From contig NZ_JACHYJ010000001.1 in NCBI RefSeq assembly GCF_014192745.1, forward strand, positions 248,001 through 312,000: DNA of 64,000 nucleotides, read 5' to 3'. A program made the translations under genes and the position numbers. Below the pieces are notes generated by a model that was not told the DNA's origin, made no database searches, and was given only the letters and a program-made list of their open reading frames with translations. The first letter of the stretch is position 1. Each line of letters begins with the position of its first letter. The DNA comes from Luteimonas sp. RC10. GTDB lineage: Bacteria; Pseudomonadota; Gammaproteobacteria; Xanthomonadales; Xanthomonadaceae. Positions 35,665 through 43,081 of this stretch are shown in pieces.

Positions 35665-35800
35665 GCCCCCACCCGGCGTGCGGGGCGCGCCGACCTCCCC
35701 CGCGGGCGGGGGAGGTGGTACGCGCGATTTGACTCTCCCGCAGGCGCGGGAGGTAGTACGCGCGATTTGGTTCTCCCGCAGGCGGGGGAAGTGATATCGG
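35665..35800. repeat. Intergenic repeat with three tandem C-tract/G-tract units
   Basis: After a CCCCCACCCGG block with a GCGCGCCGA arm, three units of about 38 bases follow, at 35692-35730, 35731-35768 and 35769-35800. Each contains CTCCC-rich and GGGAG-rich arms. The first two end in TACGCGCGATTT. No gene is seen in 35641-35921. Confidence 0.75.
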
Positions 35801-35921
35801 TCGAGCGGTGCTCCGATGCGATGTTTGAACCGCGGGCTTGCGGGCGTCGGCGTCCACGGGGGGCGTACAGGCGAGCCGGTTAAGCTTGAGCGCATTCGTT
35901 CGTCCGACAAGGAGACTCCCG

Positions 35922-36749
35922 ATGCGTCGTGCACTGCCGCTGCTGCTGCCGTTCGCCCTGATCGCCTGCTCGCCGGCCACCTCGCCGCCCGATGGCGCTG
36001 CGACGCCGGATGCGCAGGCGACGGCCGCCGACCTGCCCGACGCCGCGCCGGCGGACCACACGGCCACGCTCGGGGCCTATCACTGGCGTCTGGTGGACGC
36101 GCGTTCGGGCACGGGGGCCCGGATCGACGGATTGCTCGCGGAAGGCGGCGCGCCGCTGCAGCTGGATTTCCGCGATGGCGGTGTCCAGGTCCGCAATGCC
36201 TGCAACAACATGAGCGCGAACGTCGCCCTCGACGACGACCGCATGACCGTCGACCAGGTGATCTCGACCATGATGGCGTGCCAAGACGCACGGCTGCAGA
36301 CGCTCGAGCGCGAGATCGGCCAGCGCCTGCCCGGCACCCATCGCATCACCATCGCAGAGGGCGAGGCCCCACGGCTGACGCTGCAGACCGAGAGCGGCGA
36401 CGTGCTGACGTTCGAGGGCACGCCCACGCCCGCCACGCGCTACGGCAGCGCCGGCGAGCAGGTGTTCCTGGAGATCGCGCCCGAACGCGTGGCCTGCAGT
36501 CATCCGCTGATCCCCGATCACCGCTGCCTGCAGGTGCGCGAGGTGCGCTACGACGCCGACGGCGTCCGCGTGGCCGGCAACGCGCCGTGGACGCCGCTGT
36601 ACCAGGAGATCGAGGGCTTCACCCACGAGGACGGCACCCGCAATGTCGTGCGCGTGCAACGCTTCGATGTGACCGACCCACCGGCCGATGCGCCGGCGCA
36701 GGCGTATGTGCTCGACATGGTGGTCGAGTCGGAGACGGTCGCGCGCTGA
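35922..36749 (+). CDS. META/DUF4377-domain lipoprotein
   Basis: 275 residues. The lipoprotein signal (MRRALPLLLPFALIACS) has Cys at about 16. After an Ala/Pro/Asp-rich linker, a META domain (about 50-160) shows HWRLVDARSGTGARI, LQLDFRDGGVQVRNACNNMSA and MMACQDARLQ, the conserved N-A-C-N and M-A-C elements of the heat-shock HslJ family. A C-terminal DUF4377 segment follows with RCLQVREVRYDADGVR and PLYQEIEGFTHE. AAGGAGAC lies 8 bases before the ATG. It is probably outer-membrane anchored, with a role in envelope stress inferred from HslJ. Confidence 0.88.
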   Translation: MRRALPLLLPFALIACSPATSPPDGAATPDAQATAADLPDAAPADHTATLGAYHWRLVDARSGTGARIDGLLAEGGAPLQLDFRDGGVQVRNACNNMSANVALDDDRMTVDQVISTMMACQDARLQTLEREIGQRLPGTHRITIAEGEAPRLTLQTESGDVLTFEGTPTPATRYGSAGEQVFLEIAPERVACSHPLIPDHRCLQVREVRYDADGVRVAGNAPWTPLYQEIEGFTHEDGTRNVVRVQRFDVTDPPADAPAQAYVLDMVVESETVAR

Positions 36750-36773
36750 GCCCGACCTCGCGCGACCGCATGA

Positions 36774-36799
36774 GGCGCGCGCGCAACGACGCGCGCGCC
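36774..36799. terminator. Hairpin between convergent META and PEBP genes
   Basis: GGCGCGCGCG (36774-36783) and CGCGCGCGCC (36790-36799) form a 10-bp stem with a 6-nt loop in the 57-base spacer between the two stops. No T-run follows. Confidence 0.5.
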
Positions 36800-36806
36800 G
36801 CGGGCC

Positions 36807-37424
36807 TCAGGCCGGCGTGGCGCCCGGATGCAGCGCGTAGCTGCCCCACACGGTGGCTTCGGCCAGCACATGGCCCTGCATCGCACGCTGCACATCGCCG
36901 GCGGTGAAGCGCTCGGGCACGTCGAGACGTTCGACATCCAGGGCGAACAGGCGGAAGAAATAGCGATGCGTACGCAGGTCGTTGGGCGGCGGGTACGGAC
37001 CGTCATAGCCGAACCAGTCGCCGGCCAGGTCGGCATCGCCTGCGAACCAGCCGGTGTAGTCGTTCAGGCCCTGGCGCGCGCCGGCCGGGCCCGGCGGTCG
37101 CCGCTTGCCGCCGGGGGTCACGCCATCGCTGGCGCTGCCAGCCTCGATTGCGCGCAACTCGGCCGGCAGGTCGACCACCGCCCAGTGCACGAACGTGCCG
37201 CGCGGATGCGCGACCGGGATCTCGACATCATCGCGGCCGGCCAGCGACGGGTCGGTCGGGGCATCGGGATCCAGGCACAGCAATGCGAACGAACGCGTGC
37301 CGGCCGGGACCTCGTCCCAGGCCAGGTGCGGGTTGCGGTTGCCGCCGAAGCTGTCGGGCGTGCCCGCCGCGAACGCCGCGGGAATCGGCTGGCCGGGCGC
37401 GAAGCTGTCGCTGTGGATGCGCAT
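36807..37424 (-). CDS. YbhB/YbcL-type PEBP (Raf kinase inhibitor-like) protein
   Basis: 205 residues, soluble. The ligand-site blocks of the family are present: NPHLAWDEVPAGTRSFALL, CLDPDAP, PRGTFVHWAVVDLP and NDYTGWFAGD, followed by GYDGPYPPPNDLRTHRYFFRLFALD. The PPP and H-R-Y-F-x-[LF]-F-A-L-D elements are diagnostic. Members bind phosphatidylethanolamine-like or kinase ligands in eukaryotes; in bacteria the role is unknown. It ends convergent to the META gene. Confidence 0.9.
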   Translation of the reverse strand: MRIHSDSFAPGQPIPAAFAAGTPDSFGGNRNPHLAWDEVPAGTRSFALLCLDPDAPTDPSLAGRDDVEIPVAHPRGTFVHWAVVDLPAELRAIEAGSASDGVTPGGKRRPPGPAGARQGLNDYTGWFAGDADLAGDWFGYDGPYPPPNDLRTHRYFFRLFALDVERLDVPERFTAGDVQRAMQGHVLAEATVWGSYALHPGATPA

Positions 37425-37462
37425 CGTGTCGTCTCCTCAAGGCGCGGAAGTCGGGGCAGCGG

Positions 37463-39532
37463 TCAGGCCTGCGGGTAGCCCAGGCGCACCGCGACCGGGG
37501 TCAAGGCCGCGATCGGGCCGGCCAGCGCGTCGGTATACGCACGCCAGCGTCCGGCCGGCAGGCGATCGGGGCCGAGCGCCTGCGGCGGCGGCACCGGGAA
37601 ACCGTCGAGCGCCAGGGCCTCGCCCAGCGCGGCAGACACCGCCATCGGATCGGCAGCCGGCGCGTCGGTGCGCACGATCGTGACCGGCATCAACTGCTGC
37701 TCGATGAGCTCGGCGAACTGCGCCAGGTGGCGGGCCAACCAGTCGGCCGCGCCCTGCGCGTCTTCGATGCGCATGGTCAACGCGGTGCCGAACGCCAGCC
37801 ATTCGAGCAGCATGTCGCGCGGATCGCGCAGTGCCAGCAGCAAGCGTGCCTGCGGCAGCTCGGGGCGCAGCGCCAGCAGCCAGGCGTTGTCCCACCACGG
37901 CAGCCAGTCGACGATCGCGCCGTCGCCGGCATCGCGTGCCGGCAACTGGGTGCGCCAGCTGTCGACGATCTGGCGCGCGGTGAACTCGCCCGCGGCGAGC
38001 CGGGCGGGCACGCGCGTGTCCTGGAAGGCATCGGCGACCGGACCGGCGAAGCGGTCGGCGCGGAACTGGCGCACCGCCTGCCGCAGCAGACCGGCGACAC
38101 GATCGACCTGGGCGCCGGGCGGTCCGTAGAGGAACACCGCCGGCGGTTGCGGCGCCAGGGACTCGGCGACCGGCGGCCACTGCGCCGGTGCGGCGGTCGG
38201 CTCTGGCGGTGCGCTCGCCGCGGCGCTGGTCTCGACGCTGACCGCGGTCCAGGTCGCGACCGCATCGGCGTGGCGGCCGGCGGCGTCCTGGGCCAGGCCG
38301 ACCCAGCGGCGCAGCATCAGGCGCGCGGCGTCGTGTGCGGTCGCCTGCAGGCCTTCGGCAAAGCTCACCGCCGCGTCCGGGTCGCGCGTGAGCAACTGGT
38401 TGAACAGGAATTCGTTGGCCGCGGCGTGGCCGGGCTGCAGCGCGGTGACCGCACGCGCGACCGCTTCGGCCGCCTCCATATCGCCGGCCCCGGTCTCCAG
38501 CGACAGGCGTGCCTGCAGCGCCGGCAGGTGATCGGGACGGCGTGCGTTCCAGCGCTCGACGATGCCGCGCGCGGCTTCGCCGGCGAACGGCTCGAACGCC
38601 AACCGCGCAAGCCACAGGTGATCGTGCTCGGGCGCGGCGGCGAGCGCGGCGTCGAGCGTGCTGCGGGCATCATCCGCAGCGTCGGTCCGGCTCCACAGCT
38701 GGACCAGCGCATTGGTCGCGCGGCGCGACTCGGGATGCGCAGCGAACGCGGCATGCAGCAACGGCGCGGCGCGTTCGGGACGCCCGGCCTCCAGTTCGAG
38801 CTCGCCGCCGAGCGTCTGCCACGCCGGGGTGACCTGGGCCGGATCGGCCAGGATCTCGGCGATCACGTCGGCGGCATCGGCCGGACGGCCCTGCTGCAGC
38901 ACGATCTGCGCCAGCAAGCCGCGCAGCGGCGCCTGGCCGGTCTGCTCGATCACCCGGCGGAACGCCTGCTCGGCGAACGCCAGGTGGCCGGCCGCGAGAT
39001 AGCCGAAGGCCAGCGCGTGCAGCACCTGCAGATCCTCGGGCGCCTGGCTGGAGGCGTGCGACAGCAGGCCCAGCGCGCGGTCGTGGTCGCCACGGCGCGA
39101 GGCGATCGCGCCGGCAAGCATCGTCGTCCACGGGTGCTCGGGCGCCACGCGCTCGGCCAGCTTCTGCTGCTGCTCGGCCTCGTCCAGGTCGCCGCGGCCG
39201 ATCGCCATCTGCGCGCGCATCACATAGGCGCCGAACTGGTTGGGATCGAGCGCGACGGTCTGCGACAACGCCGCCTGCGCGGCCTCCAGGTCGCGCGCGT
39301 CGAGCAGCATGCCCGCACGCAGGAAGTGCAGCTCGGCCTCGTCGGGCGCATCGGCGAGCGCGGCATCGATCGTCGCCAGCGCACCGTCGCGATCGCCGGC
39401 CGTGCGCAGCGCAAGCGCGGCGGCGCGCAGCAGGCCGACATCGCGGGGTGCATCGACCAGGGCCTGACGCGCGAGCGCGGCGGCGTCATCATGGGCGCCG
39501 CGGCGCAGGGCATCGAGGATCTGTTGCTGCAT
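37463..39532 (-). CDS. TPR protein with C-terminal sulfotransferase-like domain
   Basis: 689 residues. The first 400 or so form tetratricopeptide repeats (for example ALATIDAALADAPDEAELHF and AQAALSQTVALDPNQFGAYV, each with the Ala/Gly and Pro positions of the motif). The C-terminal 250 contain FLYGPPGAQVDRVAGLL at the position of the 5'-PAPS-binding loop, and ALRDPRDMLLEWLAFG, which is close to the 3'-phosphate motif of sulfotransferases. The loop lacks the usual G-x-P-R-S-G-T, so activity is doubtful. Such TPR-sulfotransferase proteins occur widely in Xanthomonadaceae; the substrate is unknown. Confidence 0.8.
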   Translation of the reverse strand: MQQQILDALRRGAHDDAAALARQALVDAPRDVGLLRAAALALRTAGDRDGALATIDAALADAPDEAELHFLRAGMLLDARDLEAAQAALSQTVALDPNQFGAYVMRAQMAIGRGDLDEAEQQQKLAERVAPEHPWTTMLAGAIASRRGDHDRALGLLSHASSQAPEDLQVLHALAFGYLAAGHLAFAEQAFRRVIEQTGQAPLRGLLAQIVLQQGRPADAADVIAEILADPAQVTPAWQTLGGELELEAGRPERAAPLLHAAFAAHPESRRATNALVQLWSRTDAADDARSTLDAALAAAPEHDHLWLARLAFEPFAGEAARGIVERWNARRPDHLPALQARLSLETGAGDMEAAEAVARAVTALQPGHAAANEFLFNQLLTRDPDAAVSFAEGLQATAHDAARLMLRRWVGLAQDAAGRHADAVATWTAVSVETSAAASAPPEPTAAPAQWPPVAESLAPQPPAVFLYGPPGAQVDRVAGLLRQAVRQFRADRFAGPVADAFQDTRVPARLAAGEFTARQIVDSWRTQLPARDAGDGAIVDWLPWWDNAWLLALRPELPQARLLLALRDPRDMLLEWLAFGTALTMRIEDAQGAADWLARHLAQFAELIEQQLMPVTIVRTDAPAADPMAVSAALGEALALDGFPVPPPQALGPDRLPAGRWRAYTDALAGPIAALTPVAVRLGYPQA

Positions 39533-39674
39533 GCTGGTGCCGGCGTAACGCCGTCCGTCTGGCTGGGCCGGTCATTGTAGCGGGCCGCTGCCGGCCCACC
39601 GGAGCTCATGTCTGACCCGTCGCGCGTCGCGTGCGGACCTCGCCGCGAGGTCGGGGATGATCTGTGCGCGCCGC

Positions 39675-40796
39675 TCAGCCTGCGCCCGGCGCCAGGTCGC
39701 TGCCGATCGCGCTCGCCAGCCGAGTGCGGGTGCCCGCCTCGCGCGCCGCGTCGGCATGCGCGTCGAGTCGCGCGGCGACCCAGCGCTCGGCGAACCCGTC
39801 GAGGTGGGCGTCGAGCAGGAACCCGCAGTGTCCGCCCCAACGACTGAGCTCGATGCGCGCATGCGCCGGCAATGCCAGGGTGTGGAATGCATCGAGCGGG
39901 ATCACCGGATCGTCGGCGGCCATCAGGATGTCGGTCGGCACCTGCAGGCCGGCCAGGCGGTCGCCGGCGACCGAGTAGCCATCGAAATAATTGTCGAGCG
40001 TGCCGAAATCGGTGTGGGTCTGGACCAGCCACTCGGTCAGCTCGCGCATGCCCAGTCGCAGGGTCGCATCGTCGAAGGCGTGGCGATCGGGAAACAGGTC
40101 GCGCTTGCGCCGCAGCGACGCGCGCCAGGTGCGTTCGAAGTGGCGCAGATACAGTCGGTGCCCGCGCTCCATGTACACCATCGTGCGCGCCGGATCGACC
40201 ACCGGACACACCGAGGCCACGCCGGCCAGCTGCAGGCCGACCGCCGGCGCGCGCAGCGCCAGACGCAGGACGAAGTTGCCGCCGAGCGAGTACCCGGCCG
40301 CGACCATCGGCCGGGCCGGAAAGCGCCGCGCCACGTCGAGCGCGGCGTGCACGACCTCGTCGATGCGGTTGGAGTGGAAGATCGCCTCGTTGAGGTGATG
40401 GCTGCCGCCGTGATCGCGGAAGTTCAGCCGGAACACCTCGTAGCCGCGCTCGAGCATCCGCGCCGCGGTCAAGCGCATGTAGCTCGATTCGGTGCTGCCC
40501 TCCCAGCCGTGCAGCAGCAGGGCCAGCCCGCGCGACGCCGTGCCGGGCACCACCGAATGCAGGCCGTGCAGGCGCACGCCCTCGCCGCCGTCGACCAGAT
40601 GCTCGGTGGTCACCGCGCCGGTCGCCGCGAGCAGCCGCGCGCCGCGTCGGCGTCGCCAGGGGCTGCTGCCGAGCACGGTCTGCACGTGCGGACTGCGCAG
40701 CCAGGCCGGCGGCGCATAGTCGCTGCCGCGCAGGCCGCCATCGGCGCCCGGCAGCCGGTGGGCATCCGCCGTCGCCGACGGATGCGCCGCGGTCAT
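39675..40796 (-). CDS. YheT-family alpha/beta hydrolase
   Basis: 373 residues. PPAWLRSPHVQTVLGSSPWRR is the YheT/EMB8 opening. LALLLHGWEGSTESSY precedes the nucleophile motif AAGYSLGGNFVLRLA (Ser in G-x-S-x-G). DDPVIPLDAFH carries the acid region and RWGGHCGFL the catalytic His. No signal peptide; probably a cytosolic esterase or acyltransferase of unknown substrate. It overlaps the upstream PlsC-like gene by four bases (ATGA), so an operon with lipid metabolism is likely. Confidence 0.88.
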   Translation of the reverse strand: MTAAHPSATADAHRLPGADGGLRGSDYAPPAWLRSPHVQTVLGSSPWRRRRGARLLAATGAVTTEHLVDGGEGVRLHGLHSVVPGTASRGLALLLHGWEGSTESSYMRLTAARMLERGYEVFRLNFRDHGGSHHLNEAIFHSNRIDEVVHAALDVARRFPARPMVAAGYSLGGNFVLRLALRAPAVGLQLAGVASVCPVVDPARTMVYMERGHRLYLRHFERTWRASLRRKRDLFPDRHAFDDATLRLGMRELTEWLVQTHTDFGTLDNYFDGYSVAGDRLAGLQVPTDILMAADDPVIPLDAFHTLALPAHARIELSRWGGHCGFLLDAHLDGFAERWVAARLDAHADAAREAGTRTRLASAIGSDLAPGAG

Positions 40797-41596
40797 CCCA
40801 CCGCCTCCAGCGCCGCGACGATGCGCTCGCGCGAGACATCGGCGATCCGGCGCCGGCCTTCGCCCTCGCCCGGCAGGATCGGCTCGAGGAAGATCACGTC
40901 GGCCTGCCGCGGCGCCTCGCCCAGCAAGCGCAGGAAATTGCCGAAGAACGATTCGCGCTCGCGGAACGCCACGATCGTCTGCGCCGCGCCGCCGATGCCG
41001 TAGCGCAGGGCAACCGGCTGCACCGCGACATTGGCCTCGACCGCGGCCAGGAAGATGCGCGCATGGAACGGCCCGACATGCGTGCCGCCGCGTGTGCGCC
41101 CTTCGGGAAACACCGCGACCGGGCGCCCGGCGCGCAGCCGCGCGAGCATTTCCTGCAGCACCCCGCCCAGCGATTCCTGGCTGCCGCGCTGGTGGAAGAT
41201 GGTCTCCCCGCGCGCGGCCAGCCAGCCCACGACCGGCCAGCCGGCGATCTCGCGCTTGGCGACGAAGCCCATCATCCGCTGGCTGTGCAGCGCGACGATA
41301 TCGACCCAGCTCACATGGTTGGCGACGAACAGCGTCGCGCCGGGCAACGGCGTGCCGATCCGGCGCATGCGGAAGCCGAACACCCGCATCAGGCCGCCCT
41401 GCCACCAGCGAATCATCCGGTGGTCGATCCGCTCACCGCTGGGCAGCGTGCGCGCGCCGATCGGCGGCACCATCGACAACAGCACCAGCGGCAGGTGCAC
41501 GAAGACGTGCCACAGCAGCATCGGCACGCGATACGCATAGCGCAAGGCGCGCACCGGCGGGCCGCCAGTGCTGGCATGAATGGGGGAGGACGTCAT
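40793..41596 (-). CDS. PlsC-family 1-acylglycerol-3-phosphate acyltransferase
   Basis: 267 residues. An N-terminal membrane helix (about 26-46) is followed by the acyltransferase motifs NHVSWVD (H-x4-D) and FPEGRTRGG (motif III), plus VQPVALRYG. This is the PlsC/lysophospholipid acyltransferase family, which makes phosphatidic acid from lysophosphatidic acid; lipid A or ornithine-lipid acylation is an alternative. The coupling to a YheT-like hydrolase suggests membrane-lipid handling. Confidence 0.88.
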   Translation of the reverse strand: MTSSPIHASTGGPPVRALRYAYRVPMLLWHVFVHLPLVLLSMVPPIGARTLPSGERIDHRMIRWWQGGLMRVFGFRMRRIGTPLPGATLFVANHVSWVDIVALHSQRMMGFVAKREIAGWPVVGWLAARGETIFHQRGSQESLGGVLQEMLARLRAGRPVAVFPEGRTRGGTHVGPFHARIFLAAVEANVAVQPVALRYGIGGAAQTIVAFRERESFFGNFLRLLGEAPRQADVIFLEPILPGEGEGRRRIADVSRERIVAALEAVG

Positions 41597-41651
41597 GCGC
41601 GCACCATACCCAAACCGGTCACGCGCGCGCCACTGCCTGACGAGGACGCGC

Positions 41652-42068
41652 TCACGGCTTGGGGATCACCGCCAACGTCAGCCGCGAGGCGCAGACCAGC
41701 CGACCGCCGGCATCCTCGATGCGGATGTCCCAGACCTGCGTGCTGCGGCCCACGTGCAGCGCGCGCGCGGTGCCGGTGACCGTGCCGCTGCGCACGCCGC
41801 GCAGGTGGTTGGCGTTGATCTCGATGCCGACGACGCCGCAGCCCTCGGGCGCGGCCAGACCGCCGGCAGTGCTGCCGATCGTCTCGGCCAGCAGCGCAGA
41901 CGCGCCGCCGTGCAGCAGCCCATAGGGCTGATGGGTCCGCGCATCGACCGGCATGGTCGCGCGCAGGTAATCGGGGCCGATCTCGGTGAAGACGATGCCG
42001 AGGGTGGCGATCGCGGTATTGGCCGACAGCGCATTGAGCTGTTCGACCGTGGTGTCGCTGCGGAACAT
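41652..42068 (-). CDS. Hotdog-fold acyl-CoA thioesterase (PaaI/YdiI-like)
   Basis: 138 residues. HQPYGLLHGGASALLAETIGS is the hotdog motif with the conserved H-G-G and catalytic Glu. EINANHLRGVRSGTVTG and the strand pattern fit the EntH/YdiI/PaaI group, which hydrolyses acyl- or aryl-CoA such as 1,4-dihydroxy-2-naphthoyl-CoA. The exact substrate cannot be read. It is 55 bases upstream of the PlsC gene on the same strand, so it may belong to the same unit. Confidence 0.9.
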   Translation of the reverse strand: MFRSDTTVEQLNALSANTAIATLGIVFTEIGPDYLRATMPVDARTHQPYGLLHGGASALLAETIGSTAGGLAAPEGCGVVGIEINANHLRGVRSGTVTGTARALHVGRSTQVWDIRIEDAGGRLVCASRLTLAVIPKP

Positions 42069-42209
42069 GCGGCGCGGAACTCCGGGCGGGAACGCGCCAG
42101 CTTAGGCCGTTCGTCGACGTGGCGCATGCACCGGTGCGTTGCGGTGCGGCCGGGCGTCAGCGACGGGGCAGCCTCGAACGGGCCCTGGCCGTCGCGGCCG
42201 GTGGAGGGA

Positions 42210-42368
42210 TCAGGCGAAACGGAACCGCGGCGGCAAGGCCCCGGTATCGCGGCCACGGGCACCGCCGGTTCGGCGGCGGGCGGCCTGCGCACGGCCGGTT
42301 TCGCGCGGCAGCGAAGACATCGGGACAAGACGGGCTGCAGCGTGAACGATGGCGAGCATGCGGGTCAT
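42210..42368 (-). CDS. Tiny ORF, Arg-rich, ends PPRFRFA
   Basis: 52 codons, translating as MTRMLAIVHAAARLV with an Arg/Gly/Ala-rich end finishing in L-P-P-R-F-R-F-A. No clear Shine-Dalgarno sequence. Its last codons and stop context (GATCAGGCGA on the plus strand) match those of the next tiny ORF at 42403, which ends V-P-S-R-F-R-V-A. The shared end is the main reason to consider it real; function unknown. Confidence 0.35.
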   Translation of the reverse strand: MTRMLAIVHAAARLVPMSSLPRETGRAQAARRRTGGARGRDTGALPPRFRFA

Positions 42369-42402
42369 GGCGAAGGTCCGAGCGAGAGGGCTGAAGGGAT
42401 GA

Positions 42403-42549
42403 TCAGGCGACGCGGAAGCGGCTGGGCACCGACGACTGGCTGTAGCTGCGCGGCGTGCCGTAGCCGCTGCTGCGGCCGTAGCCGACGCCGAACGGACGGA
42501 CATAGGCTGCGTTGGGGGCGGTCTGGGCGGGGGCGGTCTGGGTCTGCAT
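42403..42549 (-). CDS. Tiny Tyr/Ser/Gly-rich ORF, ends PSRFRVA
   Basis: 48 codons from the ATG at 42549. GGAGC lies 7 bases upstream on the minus strand. The peptide opens with Thr/Gln/Ala repeats and continues with VRPFGVGYGRSSGYGTPRSY, then the R-F-R-V-A end. Composition (Gly, Tyr, Ser, Arg) is unlike a membrane or DNA-binding protein. An upstream in-frame ATG would add 37 residues across a palindrome, less likely. No processing enzyme is adjacent. Confidence 0.45.
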   Translation of the reverse strand: MQTQTAPAQTAPNAAYVRPFGVGYGRSSGYGTPRSYSQSSVPSRFRVA

Positions 42550-42578
42550 GGTCGTGCTCCGGTGTGGTTGTGCTTCGG

Positions 42579-42598
42579 TGTGTTGGTAGACTACAACA
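42579..42598. promoter_or_regulatory. Palindrome upstream of the tiny ORFs
   Basis: GTGTTG (42579-42584) and CAACAC (42593-42598) flank TAGACTA-like bases; the 20-base element is almost symmetrical. It lies about 30 bases upstream of the 42549 ATG, a suitable place for an operator. Confidence 0.4.
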
Positions 42599-42653
42599 CC
42601 ACCGCTCGAGAACACCATGTGCCGGAGGTCATATCGGCGAACACCCCTCCATT

Positions 42654-42671
42654 TGTTCATTTACTGTTCAT
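42654..42671. promoter_or_regulatory. Direct repeat TGTTCAT x2, one helical turn apart
   Basis: TGTTCAT at 42654-42660 and 42665-42671 sit in an A+T-rich patch, unusual in this window. The 11-base period places both copies on one DNA face. Possible activator or promoter site. Confidence 0.35.
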
Positions 42672-42712
42672 CAATGAAATTTCCCGCCTGGCTACGGCTT
42701 TGCGCGAGAAGT

Positions 42713-42940
42713 GCCCCATCCCGGCCTTTCACCCGTAAAGGGCGCCATGCCTGCAGGCGGGGATCGCGGAAAGCAGGGCCGCGCGAGTGTGACGACACCG
42801 CAACAACGAAGCGCCGAAAGGCAGGCGCACGTCAGTGACTGCCCCTCACAAGACGGAGGGGCTGGAAGGCAGGACCGCGCGTGAGTGCCTCCCCCCGCCT
42901 GCGGGGGAGGCCGGCGCGCCCAGCGCGCCGGGTGGGGGCA
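42713..42940. repeat. Dispersed intergenic repeats upstream of the PLD gene's 3' side
   Basis: 42713-42762 contains a CCATCCCGGCC-type block followed by CACCCGTAAAGGGCGCCATG, similar to 18.6 kb. 42888-42940 has the C-tract/G-tract stem, a GGCGCGCCCAGCGCGCC arm and GGGTGGGGG. Nothing else gene-like is seen between 42672 and the PLD stop at 43082. Confidence 0.7.
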
Positions 42941-43081
42941 CGGGCCTTGCCGGCCACATCTTCCGTCCGCGAAGAGCGCAGTGCCCGTCACGCGGAAGGG
43001 CCATTCCTCACGAACCGGGGGACTACGCAAGCCACGCCCGCGCCGCGTACAAGACCACGGCGTGCAGTGGTGCTGCGTTCG

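Noticed and set aside
42069..42209. A third tiny ORF next to the 42.2-kb pair
   Set aside because: No in-frame RFRxA end or start with a ribosome-binding site was found.
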